Below are positions 26,034 through 35,265 of a DNA stretch of 64,000 bases, piece by piece. The notes below the pieces were generated by a model that was not told the DNA's origin, made no database searches, and saw only the letters and a program-made list of their open reading frames with translations. Origin of the DNA: Alcaligenes pakistanensis. Lineage in GTDB: Bacteria; Pseudomonadota; Gammaproteobacteria; Burkholderiales; Burkholderiaceae_B. Every line of letters begins with the position of its first letter. The stretch's first letter is position 1. Position numbers and translations under genes: made by a program. The DNA lies in the NCBI RefSeq assembly GCF_014652815.1, contig NZ_BMZN01000001.1:314866-378865 (forward strand), written 5' to 3'.

Positions 26034-28328
26034 TCAGGCAGCCGCGCGCAAGACCTTGGCTGCGTCCACCATCGCAAGCAAGGATGCCTCGGTTTCCGTC
26101 CAGCCACGCGTCTTCAAGCCACAGTCTGGATTGACCCACAGACGGTCAGCTGGCAAACGCTTGGCCGCCTCCCCCATCAGGCGCACCATCCAGTCTTTGT
26201 CCGGCACATTAGGCGAGTGAATGTCATACACACCAGGGCCAATATCGTTGGGGTACTCAAAATTCTCGAAAGCTTCCAGCAACAACATATTAGAGCGCGA
26301 GGTTTCAATAGTGATCACGTCCGCATCCATATCGGCAATCGATTGCATGATGTCATTAAACTCGGAATAGCACATATGCGTGTGAATCTGCGTCTCGTCG
26401 GACACCGCGCTGGTGGACAGACGGAAGCAATCTACCGCCCAATCAAGGTAGACCTGCCAATCCCCTTTGCGTAGTGGTAACCCTTCGCGGAATGCAGGCT
26501 CATCGAGCTGAATAACGTGAATACCCGCCTGCTCCAGATCGGATACCTCTTCGCGCAAGGCCAGCGCCAATTGGCGGCAGGTGTCGGCTCGCGGCTGATC
26601 ATCGCGTACAAAGGACCACTGCAACATGGTTACCGGCCCCGTCAACATGCCCTTCACCGGCAGATCCGTCAGGGACTGGGCGTACGAAGACCAGGCCACA
26701 CTCATGGGGGCCACCCGCAGCACATCACCAAAAATGATGGGGGGCTTCACACAGCGCGAGCCATAGCTTTGCACCCAACCATTTTGCGTGAAGGCAAAGC
26801 CGGCCAACAACTCTCCAAAGTATTCGACCATATCGTTACGCTCGGCCTCGCCGTGCACCAAGACGTCCAATCCAATGCGTTCCTGAAAGCGAATGACCTG
26901 CTCGATTTCAGCCTGCATGGCTTTTTCATAGGCAGAGTCACTCAAAGAACCGCCGCGCCAATCACGGCGAGCCGTACGGATTTCTATCGTCTGAGGGAAG
27001 GAGCCAATCGTGGTGGTGGGGTAAGCAGGCAGTTTCAGCTTATTGCGCTGGGCTTCAATACGCTGCGCAAAAGGGGCACGTTGACGCGTGAGCTTATCAA
27101 TCTGCGCCATTTGGGCTTGCACCGAAGGATTATGCGTACGCCGGGACTCACGGCGGCTTTTCAAGGCCGCACGTTGAGCCTGAACAGCCTGCTTGCCAGC
27201 CTCGTCCAGAGTACCGTCTAGCAAACCTTGCAAGAGCCTTAGTTCATCCAGCTTTTGCACTGCAAAGGACAGCCAGCTCGTCAGTTCGGCATCAAGGCCT
27301 GTTTCTCCGTGCAGGTCAACAGGAACGTGCAGCAGCGAACAAGAAGGAGCAATCCACAAACGTTCACCCAAGGCCTCTTTCAGGGGCTGCAGGGTTTGAG
27401 CCGTTTTGTCCAAATCCGTACGCCAGATATTTCGTCCGGAAATCACACCGGCAGATAATATTTGCTCCTGGCCTAATACAGCGTGAACAGCCTGCAAAGC
27501 AGCAGGAGCGCGAACGGCGTCCACATGAACGCCAGCAATAGGCAAGCCTTTCAGCAAGGCGACATTTTCCCTGAAATCATCAAAATAGGTCGCCAAGAGA
27601 ACGCTCAAGCCAGCTTGGTTTAGAGTTTGATAGACACGGCCAAAGGCGTCCTGCCATTGCTGTGGTAAATCCAGAACCAGAATAGGTTCGTCAATTTGCA
27701 CCCACTCTACGCCTTGCGCCTTAAAGCGAGTCAGCACTTGCTCGTACACGGGCAACAAAGCATCCAGCAAAGCCAACTTACCAACGTCTGCCAAACCCTC
27801 GTAAGCATCGCCTTTGCCTAGCCACAGCCAGGTCAAAGGGCCAGGAATAACAGGCTTGGCCTTATACCCCAAGGTCTTGGCTTCTTCGATCTGCTCGAAT
27901 AAGGATTCGCGAGCGATACGGAATGTTTGACCAGGAGCCAGTTCCGGCACGATGTAGTGGTAGTTGGTATCGAACCACTTGGTCATTTCACAAGCGACGG
28001 CAGGCGTGCCACTAGGCGCACGACCACGCGCCATACGAAACATGGTATCCAAAGAAACAGGGCTGTTGTCAGCCTGAGCAAAACGAGCCGGCACCACTCC
28101 CAGCAGAGTGCTCCACTCCAGAATCTGGTCGTACCAGGCAAAATCGCCAATTGGTACCGTGTCCAGGCCAGCTTTGCTTTGCAGATCCCAGTGATGGGCG
28201 CGCAAAGACCTGCCCGTTTCCAATAATTCTTCCTGACTTGTTTGCCCCGCCCAATATGCTTCCAAGGAGCGCTTCAGTTCGCGCTGCGCACCCATACGGG
28301 GAAAACCCAGATTATGAATAATAGTCAT
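26034..28328 (-). CDS. metE: Cobalamin-independent methionine synthase
   Basis: A 764-residue enzyme transferring the methyl group of 5-methyltetrahydropteroyl-triglutamate to homocysteine. N-terminal half: [21 protein letters not shown] and [14 protein letters not shown]-terminal catalytic half: [35 protein letters not shown], and the zinc ligands in HTHMCYSEF and [11 protein letters not shown]. Two homologous barrels and the full length are intact. It is divergent from metR across a 117-bp gap that holds MetR-like sites, the classical arrangement. A B12-independent enzyme suggests growth without cobalamin. Confidence 0.97.
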   Translation of the reverse strand: MTIIHNLGFPRMGAQRELKRSLEAYWAGQTSQEELLETGRSLRAHHWDLQSKAGLDTVPIGDFAWYDQILEWSTLLGVVPARFAQADNSPVSLDTMFRMARGRAPSGTPAVACEMTKWFDTNYHYIVPELAPGQTFRIARESLFEQIEEAKTLGYKAKPVIPGPLTWLWLGKGDAYEGLADVGKLALLDALLPVYEQVLTRFKAQGVEWVQIDEPILVLDLPQQWQDAFGRVYQTLNQAGLSVLLATYFDDFRENVALLKGLPIAGVHVDAVRAPAALQAVHAVLGQEQILSAGVISGRNIWRTDLDKTAQTLQPLKEALGERLWIAPSCSLLHVPVDLHGETGLDAELTSWLSFAVQKLDELRLLQGLLDGTLDEAGKQAVQAQRAALKSRRESRRTHNPSVQAQMAQIDKLTRQRAPFAQRIEAQRNKLKLPAYPTTTIGSFPQTIEIRTARRDWRGGSLSDSAYEKAMQAEIEQVIRFQERIGLDVLVHGEAERNDMVEYFGELLAGFAFTQNGWVQSYGSRCVKPPIIFGDVLRVAPMSVAWSSYAQSLTDLPVKGMLTGPVTMLQWSFVRDDQPRADTCRQLALALREEVSDLEQAGIHVIQLDEPAFREGLPLRKGDWQVYLDWAVDCFRLSTSAVSDETQIHTHMCYSEFNDIMQSIADMDADVITIETSRSNMLLLEAFENFEYPNDIGPGVYDIHSPNVPDKDWMVRLMGEAAKRLPADRLWVNPDCGLKTRGWTETEASLLAMVDAAKVLRAAA

Positions 28329-28399
28329 GATAATTCCACGAATAAGTCATTGGACCGCCAGATCAGGCGTGTAAAACCTATTGTGCCTGTATAATTACT

Positions 28400-28412
28400 T
28401 GAAAAAAAATCA
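28400..28412. promoter_or_regulatory. MetR-box-like site in the metE/metR intergenic region
   Basis: TGAA-N5-ATCA differs by one base from the MetR consensus TGAA-N5-TTCA and sits within a TTGA/TCAA inverted repeat. It lies about 72 bp before metE, where activation would be expected. A-rich composition makes chance matches likely. Confidence 0.4.
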
Positions 28413-28430
28413 AATACACCATGCTAATCA

Positions 28431-28443
28431 TGAGCTTTATTCA
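28431..28443. promoter_or_regulatory. Second MetR-box-like site overlapping the metR start region
   Basis: TGAG-N5-TTCA, again one base off consensus, centred about 31 bp from the other candidate and ending just before the metR ATG. Its place fits autorepression of metR. Confidence rests on having two near-consensus sites in one short divergent gap. Confidence 0.4.
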
Positions 28444-28445
28444 TC

Positions 28446-29366
28446 ATGCTTGAAATTCGACATTTAGAGACCCTGAGCGCTATTCGAGATAGCGGCAGCC
28501 TGCAAGAAGCCGCCGAACGATTGCATGTCACGCAATCGGCTCTATCGCATCAGTTACGTGATCTGGAAGTGCGCCTGCAAGTGCAATTGCTGAATCGCCG
28601 CACCCGCCCCGCCCGTCTGACGACTGCCGCCTTGCGTATCCTGGTGTTGGCCGACGATATCTTGCCAAGACTACGCGCCACCGAGCGCGACCTGCAACGA
28701 CTGGCCGCCGGACGCACCGGCCGCTTGCACGTAGCCATTGACTGCCACTCCTGCTTTCAATGGCTGATGCCTGCTCTGGACGCTTTCAGGCAGCAATGGC
28801 CCGATGTCACACTGGATCTGAGTGCCGCTTTTTCGTTTGCTCCTTTGCCCGCCTTAATGCGGGGTGATCTGGATGTGGTGATTACCTCCGACCCGCAGGA
28901 CAATCCGGCAGTGCATTACGAGCCTTTGTTTCGCTATGAGCTGGTTCTGGCCGTTGCCAACCAGCACCCCTTATCGCAATACCGCTATGTCGAGCCTTTC
29001 CAGCTGACAGATCAGGTCTTGATTACCTATCCCGTGGAGCGCAATCGCCTGGATATCTTTACGCAGTTCCTGATTCCAGCCGATGTCGAACCCGCCGCCA
29101 CCCGGCAAGCAGAGCTGACCCCCATGATCGTGCAGTTAGTCGCCAGCCAACGCGGTGTCGCCGCCCTGCCCAATTGGGCCTTAACCGAGTTTCTGAATCC
29201 GGGTTCTATCCGCACGTGTCGTCTGGGAGAACAAGGTATCTGGCGCACGCTTTACGCAACGGTGCGCAGTGAGGATCTGCAGGCGGATTATGTGCAAGCC
29301 TTTTTGACGCAGGCACGCGAAACGTGCTTCAAGAGCTTGCAAGGAATTGTGGCGGCACGGCCCTGA
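28446..29366 (+). CDS. metR: LysR-family methionine regulator MetR
   Basis: A 306-residue transcription factor. The winged helix at residues 1-60 (MLEIRHLETLSAIRDSGSLQ, LHVTQSALSHQLRDLE) is followed by a LysR effector domain with AIDCHSCFQWLMPALDAF, close to the MetR signature CHTCFQWLMPAL, and LLVYEL-type segments (YEPLFRYELVLAVA). MetR uses homocysteine as coactivator to switch on metE. Divergent placement next to metE strongly supports the name. Confidence 0.93.
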   Translation: MLEIRHLETLSAIRDSGSLQEAAERLHVTQSALSHQLRDLEVRLQVQLLNRRTRPARLTTAALRILVLADDILPRLRATERDLQRLAAGRTGRLHVAIDCHSCFQWLMPALDAFRQQWPDVTLDLSAAFSFAPLPALMRGDLDVVITSDPQDNPAVHYEPLFRYELVLAVANQHPLSQYRYVEPFQLTDQVLITYPVERNRLDIFTQFLIPADVEPAATRQAELTPMIVQLVASQRGVAALPNWALTEFLNPGSIRTCRLGEQGIWRTLYATVRSEDLQADYVQAFLTQARETCFKSLQGIVAARP

Positions 29367-29382
29367 TCAAGACGGAGCCTGC

Positions 29383-29916
29383 TCAAGCAGGATCTTCTTC
29401 CCAATCACCTAGGATTTGTTGCAGGATACGGCCCGAAAAGCCTCGGCTGGCCATAAAGCGATACTGCTTGGCGTAGCTACGAGCATCCTCAGGTGGAGCA
29501 CTGAATTTTTTGCCCCATACCTGTTTGGCACGCTCCAGCTCGGTTGCCATCAATTCTTCTTTAATTATTTCTGTTTGGTGTACATCCACACCATGCTGAC
29601 GCAGCTCTTGCAAAATGACCCGCGCACCTACCCGTGAGGCACGACGGTTAACAACGCTATTGGCAAAACGTTCGTTAGATAGCCATTTTTGTTCGACCAA
29701 GGCGTCCAACAAGGCTTCCACCTCTTCGGCACTTTCCGCATGAGCCGCTAAGCGACGCCCCAATTCCAGGCGGGAATACTCGCGCCGAGACAAGAAGTTT
29801 AATGCTCTGGCTTTAAGCGATAAACCCGGCCGCTTGGATGCCGCTTTCTTTTCAGGGGCCGGGGAATCGTTTGAGCCGTCTACGCTGCTGCTCGCCCGTT
29901 TGGGCTGAGCAGACAA
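29383..29916 (-). CDS. recX: Regulatory protein RecX
   Basis: A 177-residue (minimum) RecA modulator. The helical three-repeat RecX core starts LKARALNFLSRREYSRLELGRRLAAH and continues through LVEQKWLSNERFANSVVNRRAS and ARSYAKQYRFMASRGFSG. The start is uncertain. The frame is open from recA's end without ATG or GTG; a TTG at 29916 has GGGAG 12 nt upstream, while a CTG at 30012 would overlap the recA stop as CTGA and add an acidic, Arg-rich segment. RecX normally limits RecA filament growth; here the neighbouring recA is disrupted. Confidence 0.88.
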   Translation of the reverse strand: MSAQPKRASSSVDGSNDSPAPEKKAASKRPGLSLKARALNFLSRREYSRLELGRRLAAHAESAEEVEALLDALVEQKWLSNERFANSVVNRRASRVGARVILQELRQHGVDVHQTEIIKEELMATELERAKQVWGKKFSAPPEDARSYAKQYRFMASRGFSGRILQQILGDWEEDPA

Positions 29917-30008
29917 GGCAGCAATACGCTCCCTTTGAGCTTGTCTACGTTCCCGGATTTCGTCCGGGTCCGTCTCAAAGGGTTCATCATCGAACTCTGG
30001 GGGGAAAA

Positions 30009-31050
30009 TCAGGCCTCTCCCTCAGGTGCGGGGGAGGCGGCAGCAGCGGCAGCAGGAGCAGCAGGAGCAGCAGCTGCTTTAGCGGAACGGCTGACTGCGG
30101 CGCTCATCAAAGCGACGCCCAGTTTTTCACGAACCTTGTTCTCGATTTCGCGGGCGAGCTCGGGACGCTCTTTCAGGTATTCGCGCACATTGTCTTTACC
30201 TTGCCCAATGCGGTTGCCATCATAGCTGTACCAAGCACCCGCCTTGTCGACCACAGCCGTCTGCACACCCAGATCAATAATTTCGCCTTCACGCGAAATA
30301 CCGCTGCCATACATGATGTCGAACTCGGTTTGCTTGAACGGCGGCGCAACCTTGTTCTTGACCACTTTGACGCGGGTTTCATTGCCGACCATTTCGTCGC
30401 CACGTTTAATGGAACCAATACGGCGGATATCCAGACGCACGGACGAATAGAACTTCAGTAACCATGCAATTGGCGCGCTTGATGGTGGCCGTCAATTTAC
30501 GCAAGGCCTGGCTCATCAAACGGGCTTGCAGACCGGGCAGGGAATCGCCCATATCGCCTTCGATTTCCGCTTTAGGGGTCAAGGCCGCTACCGAGTCAAT
30601 CACAATCAGGTCCACCGAACCGGAACGCACCAGAGCTTCAGTAATTTCTAAGGCTTGCTCACCCGTATCAGGCTGAGAGATCAACAGATCACTGAGGTTA
30701 ACGCCAAGTTTTTGAGCGTACTGCACATCCAGGGCGTGTTCGGCGTCAATAAAAGCGCAAGTACCTTTGAGCTTTTGCATCTCTGCAATGACTTGCAGCG
30801 TCAGCGTGGTTTTACCCGAGGACTCCGGGCCGTAGACTTCAATGACGCGACCACGTGGCAAACCACCAACGCCCAACGCGACGTCCAGCCCCAAAGAACC
30901 CGTGGAGACCACCTGGATGTCATGCTCGACGTTGTTATCGCCATAACGCATGATCGAGCCCTTGCCGAACTGCTTTTCGATTTGCGTCAGAGCGGCGGCC
31001 AGCGCTTTGGAACGTTCCGAGGCCACTGCTTTGCTGTTTTTATCGTCCAT
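30009..31050 (-). pseudogene. recA: recA interrupted by an internal deletion and frameshift
   Basis: The 5' part (31050 to about 30460) encodes normal RecA residues 1-197: [17 protein letters not shown], Walker [38 protein letters not shown] and [10 protein letters not shown]. The conserved continuation IFINQIRMKIGVMFGNPE to TTGGNA is absent; one base later (30459) a different frame resumes with [16 protein letters not shown] and runs to a normal C-terminus at 30009. About 74 nt are missing. The frame-1 product would be 214 residues with 17 wrong residues at the end. The lost part is the L2 DNA-binding loop, so neither piece should be a recombinase. AAGGA precedes the ATG. A true mutation or a sequencing/assembly error are both possible. 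Confidence 0.9.
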
Positions 31051-31133
31051 GAAAAATCCTTGACTGTGGAATGGCGCCCCAACGGACGGGCACGGCAATT
31101 AAAATTCAAACCTAATTATTGCATCAAATTATA

Positions 31134-31149
31134 CTGTATATATACACAG
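31134..31149 (-). promoter_or_regulatory. LexA (SOS) box of recA
   Basis: CTGT-ATATATAC-ACAG is a perfect CTGT-N8-ACAG LexA operator, with the alternating AT core of strong boxes. It is 84-99 bp upstream of the recA ATG. Its retention shows that SOS control of this locus was in place. Confidence 0.85.
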
Positions 31150-31256
31150 ATATTCAAATATATTAACCAAGCGCCATCGTTATCCCCTACTGACCGGCCT
31201 TACAGCCTTATGCAACAATGCCAAACAGCCGTTAAATCATTTGTTTGTGTAGGGTC

Positions 31257-31946
31257 ATGCGCATACTCATAGCTGAAGATGACAGTATTCTCGCGGATGG
31301 ACTTTCTCGTTCCTTACGCTACGAAGGCTATGCGGTCGATGTCGTGCACGACGGCGATAGCGCCGACTCGGCCTTGCAACTGCAAAGTTTTGACCTTCTG
31401 ATCCTGGATCTGGACTTACCTAAAAAACCCGGCCTGTCGGTGCTGCAGTCCATACGTCAACGCCAGGACACCTTGCCGGTTCTGATTCTGACTGCCAGCG
31501 ATACGGTAGAACAACGGGTGCGCGGGCTGGACCTGGGTGCGGACGACTACATGTCCAAACCCTTTGCCCTGACCGAGCTGGAAGCCCGAGTACGCGCGCT
31601 AACGCGTCGTAGCACCGGTACCAGCAGCGCCTTGCTGCATCACAAACGGCTTAGCTTCGACCTGAAAGGTCGTATGGCGTATATAGATAACCAGCCCCTG
31701 GAGTTGTCGGCCCGCGAAACCAGCTTACTGGAGATTTTTTTATCGCGCAGTGGCCGCATGATCAGCAAAAACCAGTTTGTAGACCTGCTCTGTGAGTGGG
31801 GTGAAGAAGTCACCCCTAACGCCATCGAAGTCTACATACACCGCCTGCGCAAAAAGCTGGAGCCTAGTGGAGTGCGCATTCTGACTGTACGTGGTCTGGG
31901 TTATTGCCTGGAACCGGAAAAACTGCGAGAAGACGCTCCAGCCTAA
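31257..31946 (+). CDS. OmpR-family response regulator (TctD-like)
   Basis: A 229-residue regulator. The receiver domain has the acidic pocket (IAEDDS), phospho-acceptor D51 in LLILDLDLP, and the MSKPFALTELEARVRAL switch. The C-terminal winged helix (ELSARETSLLEIFLSRSGRMI, AIEVYIHRLRKKLEP, TVRGLGYCLE) binds DNA. The ATG at 31257 is preferred to a TTG four codons upstream because it begins at MRILIAEDD. It is followed 10 bp later by its sensor kinase. TctD-type regulators usually control carboxylate uptake. Confidence 0.92.
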   Translation: MRILIAEDDSILADGLSRSLRYEGYAVDVVHDGDSADSALQLQSFDLLILDLDLPKKPGLSVLQSIRQRQDTLPVLILTASDTVEQRVRGLDLGADDYMSKPFALTELEARVRALTRRSTGTSSALLHHKRLSFDLKGRMAYIDNQPLELSARETSLLEIFLSRSGRMISKNQFVDLLCEWGEEVTPNAIEVYIHRLRKKLEPSGVRILTVRGLGYCLEPEKLREDAPA

Positions 31947-31956
31947 GGGAACGTCC

Positions 31957-33420
31957 ATGCAGCACGCTTCACCCCCACCCTCTCCAAAGCCCTCTACTGC
32001 ACCTGCCAAAGGCAAGCGCGTCGCGCCACGCCCGCTGATCCACAAGATCATGATCTGGATTTTCGGGCCTCTGTTTTTGCTGTGGACGATTGGCATTGTC
32101 ATTACCTATTTCATTGCCCAGCACATTGCCAACTCCCCGTATGACCGCACCTTGCGTGATCACCTGGATTTGTTGCGCGTGGAAATCAGCCATCAGGATC
32201 TGAGCCAACCGATTCGTTTATCACACGGCGCCCAGACCATTTTGCGCCAGGACAGCCCCACACCCACGCTGTGGCAAATCCGTAATGCCAATGGCGAACC
32301 CATCGCAGGCAATGCCAGTTTGCCCGTGCCTGATAGCTGGGGCTATGACACTGACCTGCTGCGTTATCGGGACGTCATCCTGGATGATCAGAGCCTGCGA
32401 CTGGCCTATGTCTGGGGGGGCAAGGATAAAAACGACACTCCCTTCCTGGCGGTAGCGGCCGAAACCAATGAACATAGGGCGGTGCTACACAGAGAAATTC
32501 TGATCGGCATGCTGACACCACAATTCATTCTGGTTCCACTGGCTGCCATGCTGGCGGGCTTGGGACTGACTCACGGACTGGAGCCACTGAACCTGCTGCA
32601 GGCCCGTTTGCGTGCCCGTGCGCCCGGTGATCTGTCCCCGGTTGATCATGAACAAGCCCCTGCCGAAATTGTGCCCCTGATCGATGCCATGAATGGATTG
32701 CTGGCGCAGCAGGCACAGTTTTCAGCCACCCAACGCCAGTTCGTGGCCAATGCAGCCCATCAATTAAAAACACCGCTGGCCGGGATACGCACTCAGGCCG
32801 AGCTGGCCCTACGCGAACGCGACCCCCAGCAGACGGAATCCAGCCTGCTGCAACTGGTACGTGGCACTGATCGCGCCACCCGGCTTGTCACTCAGATGTT
32901 GGCCCTGGCTCGAGCTGAAAGCAGTGATGCGCTTTACGCTCCCACCCGGCAAACGCTGGACCTGAACACCTTGACCGAGTTGTACGTGACCCAGCGCGTC
33001 CCGGATGCCTTGAAACTGGGCCTGGACCTGGGTCTGGAAAACAATGCCAAGGCCATTCTCTTGCAAGCTGATCCGGTACTGCTTGATGAGCTGATCAATA
33101 ATCTGCTGGACAATGCCCTGATCTACACACCTGCAGGCGGGTGGATCACCCTACGCACGGGTCAAAGTCCAGGCAAGGGCTGGCTGGAAATTGAAGATAA
33201 CGGCCCCGGCATCCCTGCCGAGCATCGGGCGCGCATTTTTGACCGCTTTTATCGCATCATCGGCAATCAGGCCGACGGCAGCGGCCTGGGCTTAGCCATT
33301 GTGCGAGAGATTGCCGATATTCACGGCGCCACCATCGACTTTATGCCGCTGAGCTCGGGCCAGGAAAGCGGCCTGCGCCTGCGTGTCAGTTTCCCTCTGT
33401 CTTTACCTTGGAGAGCCTGA
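31957..33420 (+). CDS. Sensor histidine kinase (TctE-like)
   Basis: A 487-residue membrane kinase. A Pro-rich cytoplasmic start is followed by a helix (MIWIFGPLFLLWTIGIVITYFIA), a periplasmic 2CSK-type sensor region (to about residue 180), a second helix (QFILVPLAAMLAGLGLTHG), the HisKA domain with H268 (AAHQLKTPLAGI) and an ATPase domain with N box (INNLLDNALIYTPAGG), G1 (EDNGPGIP) and G2 (GSGLGLAIV). The ATG at 31957 has AAGGGA at good spacing. It forms a unit with the regulator before it and an MHS transporter after it, so the ligand is probably a carboxylate or similar metabolite. Confidence 0.92.
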   Translation: MQHASPPPSPKPSTAPAKGKRVAPRPLIHKIMIWIFGPLFLLWTIGIVITYFIAQHIANSPYDRTLRDHLDLLRVEISHQDLSQPIRLSHGAQTILRQDSPTPTLWQIRNANGEPIAGNASLPVPDSWGYDTDLLRYRDVILDDQSLRLAYVWGGKDKNDTPFLAVAAETNEHRAVLHREILIGMLTPQFILVPLAAMLAGLGLTHGLEPLNLLQARLRARAPGDLSPVDHEQAPAEIVPLIDAMNGLLAQQAQFSATQRQFVANAAHQLKTPLAGIRTQAELALRERDPQQTESSLLQLVRGTDRATRLVTQMLALARAESSDALYAPTRQTLDLNTLTELYVTQRVPDALKLGLDLGLENNAKAILLQADPVLLDELINNLLDNALIYTPAGGWITLRTGQSPGKGWLEIEDNGPGIPAEHRARIFDRFYRIIGNQADGSGLGLAIVREIADIHGATIDFMPLSSGQESGLRLRVSFPLSLPWRA

Positions 33421-33424
33421 GCGG

Positions 33425-35098
33425 ATGCCCCCGACACACACCAGCGCCGACCTTCCCCAGGGGAAAGACAAGCTAGACGCCCAAGGCCGCAAGGTTATTT
33501 TTGCCTCTGCCCTGGGCACCATGTTCGAGTGGTACGACTTCTACCTGTACGGCTCAATGGCCGCCATTCTGGCCCAACATTTTTTCTCGGCAGTCAATCC
33601 AACAGCGGGCTTTATTTTCGCCCTGCTGGCCTTTGCTGCCGGCTTCGCCGTGCGCCCCTTTGGCGCCCTTCTTTTTGGCCGCATCGGCGACCGGGTCGGA
33701 CGTAAATACACCTTTCTGATCACCATCTTGCTAATGGGCCTGTCCACCTTTTTAGTTGGCGTACTGCCCAGCTACGAGGCCATTGGTATTGCCGCCCCCA
33801 TCATGCTGATCGTCTTGCGCCTGCTGCAAGGTCTGGCTATGGGCGGCGAGTATGGTGGAGCCGCCACCTACGTGGCCGAATACGCCCCCCAGCACCGTCG
33901 CGGCTTTTACACCAGCTGGATTCAAACCACCGCCTCGGTGGGCCTGCTCTTGTCTTTGCTGGTCATCATGGGCATACGCAGCCTGGTGGGCGAAGAGGCC
34001 TTTGTGGTTTGGGGCTGGCGCATCCCCTTCCTGATTTCCGTCCTGCTGCTAGCCATTTCTGTCTGGATACGGATGAACCTGAAAGAGTCCCCGGCCTTTC
34101 AGCACATCAAAGAAGAAGGCACGCTCTCCACTTCGCCTATTACCGAGTCCTTTGGGCGCTGGGCCAATCTACGTATTGCCTTGCTGGCACTTTTCGGACT
34201 CACGGCTGGGCAAGGGGTGGTGTGGTACACAGGCCAGTTCTACGCCCTGTTCTTTATCACCCAAATGCTGGGTCTACAGGCCACCTTGGCCCAGACACTG
34301 ATGGTGATCTCCCTGCTCCTGGCCACGCCGCTGTTTATCTTTTTTGGCTGGCTGTCTGACCAAATCGGCCGCAAACCTATCATTCTGACAGGCTGTTTGC
34401 TCGCTGCCCTGACCTATTACCCGGCATTCCAGGGTTTGGCCTATTTTGCCAACCCCGCACTGGTCCAGGCCCAACGCAACGCGCCCGTTACCGTTATTAC
34501 CGACCCGGCCAGTTGCTCCTTCCAGTTCAACCCGGTAGGCAGCCACGCCTTCACCAGTTCCTGTGACATTGTGAAGTCCTATATGGCCAGCCACGCGGTC
34601 AGCTACAACAACGTCAAAGGCGCGCCCGGCCAAGTGGCGCAGGTACGTATTGGTGATCACCTTATTGATGGCTTTGAAGGCGGAAGCCTGAACCGGGCCG
34701 AATTTGCACACCACTCACAAGAGCTGAAAAACGAACTAACAGAGACCATGCGTCAGTACGGCTATCCGGACGGAGCCGATCCGGCCCGGATCAACAAAGT
34801 CATGCTGGTAGTTTTACTCACCTATCTGGTCGCGCTGGTGACGGCTGTTTATGGCCCCATTGCCGCCATGCTGGTGGAGATGTTCCCGATTCGGATCCGC
34901 TACACCTCTATGAGTCTGCCCTATCACATAGGCAATGGTTGGTTCGGGGGCTTTTTGCCCACCCTGTCCTTTGCCATGATTGCAACAACAGGCAATATCT
35001 ATGATGGCTTGTGGTATCCCATCCTGATCTGTCTGATTACAGTCGCCATTGGAGCGCCTTTTGTGCGTGAAACCCGTCACAACGATATCAATCGATAG
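33425..35098 (+). CDS. MHS-family major facilitator transporter
   Basis: A 557-residue inner-membrane symporter. It has the MHS motifs GTMFEWYDFYLYGSMAAI, AVRPFGALLFGRIGDRVGRK, LRLLQGLAMGGEYGGAATYV and FFGWLSDQIGRKPI, and 12 helices. Between about residues 340 and 460 there is a long soluble insert with two cysteines (C364, C380) and NYNN-like polar stretches, much longer than the loops of KgtP or ProP. The ATG at 33425 lies 4 bp after the kinase stop. Cotranscription with a TctDE-like system suggests that the kinase senses the transported organic acid. The substrate cannot be named. Confidence 0.88.
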   Translation: MPPTHTSADLPQGKDKLDAQGRKVIFASALGTMFEWYDFYLYGSMAAILAQHFFSAVNPTAGFIFALLAFAAGFAVRPFGALLFGRIGDRVGRKYTFLITILLMGLSTFLVGVLPSYEAIGIAAPIMLIVLRLLQGLAMGGEYGGAATYVAEYAPQHRRGFYTSWIQTTASVGLLLSLLVIMGIRSLVGEEAFVVWGWRIPFLISVLLLAISVWIRMNLKESPAFQHIKEEGTLSTSPITESFGRWANLRIALLALFGLTAGQGVVWYTGQFYALFFITQMLGLQATLAQTLMVISLLLATPLFIFFGWLSDQIGRKPIILTGCLLAALTYYPAFQGLAYFANPALVQAQRNAPVTVITDPASCSFQFNPVGSHAFTSSCDIVKSYMASHAVSYNNVKGAPGQVAQVRIGDHLIDGFEGGSLNRAEFAHHSQELKNELTETMRQYGYPDGADPARINKVMLVVLLTYLVALVTAVYGPIAAMLVEMFPIRIRYTSMSLPYHIGNGWFGGFLPTLSFAMIATTGNIYDGLWYPILICLITVAIGAPFVRETRHNDINR

Positions 35099-35265
35099 CG
35101 ACGTTCTGTGCCCATCCCGCCATCGCAGGACATCAGCACAAGACGGCCGAGTAAATGCAAGGGTCCGTAAATGGCGGGACGACACAGGAAGATCTGCGCG
35201 TACAATCGAACATTGCCTCGGGCCCCAAACCCGACCCTTTTTCTCTGTTTTTTATCTTCGTATCC

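Noticed and set aside
28329..28445. Cobalamin riboswitch in the metE leader
   Set aside because: The gap is only 117 bp, too short for such a riboswitch, and the B12-box pattern is absent.
29378..29391. Small CCTGC/GCAGG hairpin between metR and recX
   Set aside because: Only 5 bp of stem and no T run, and it overlaps the recX stop; too weak to call a terminator.
30009..31050. Programmed frameshift or intein explanation for the split recA
   Set aside because: No slippery heptamer or intein blocks are visible and conserved residues are simply missing, so a deletion fits better.
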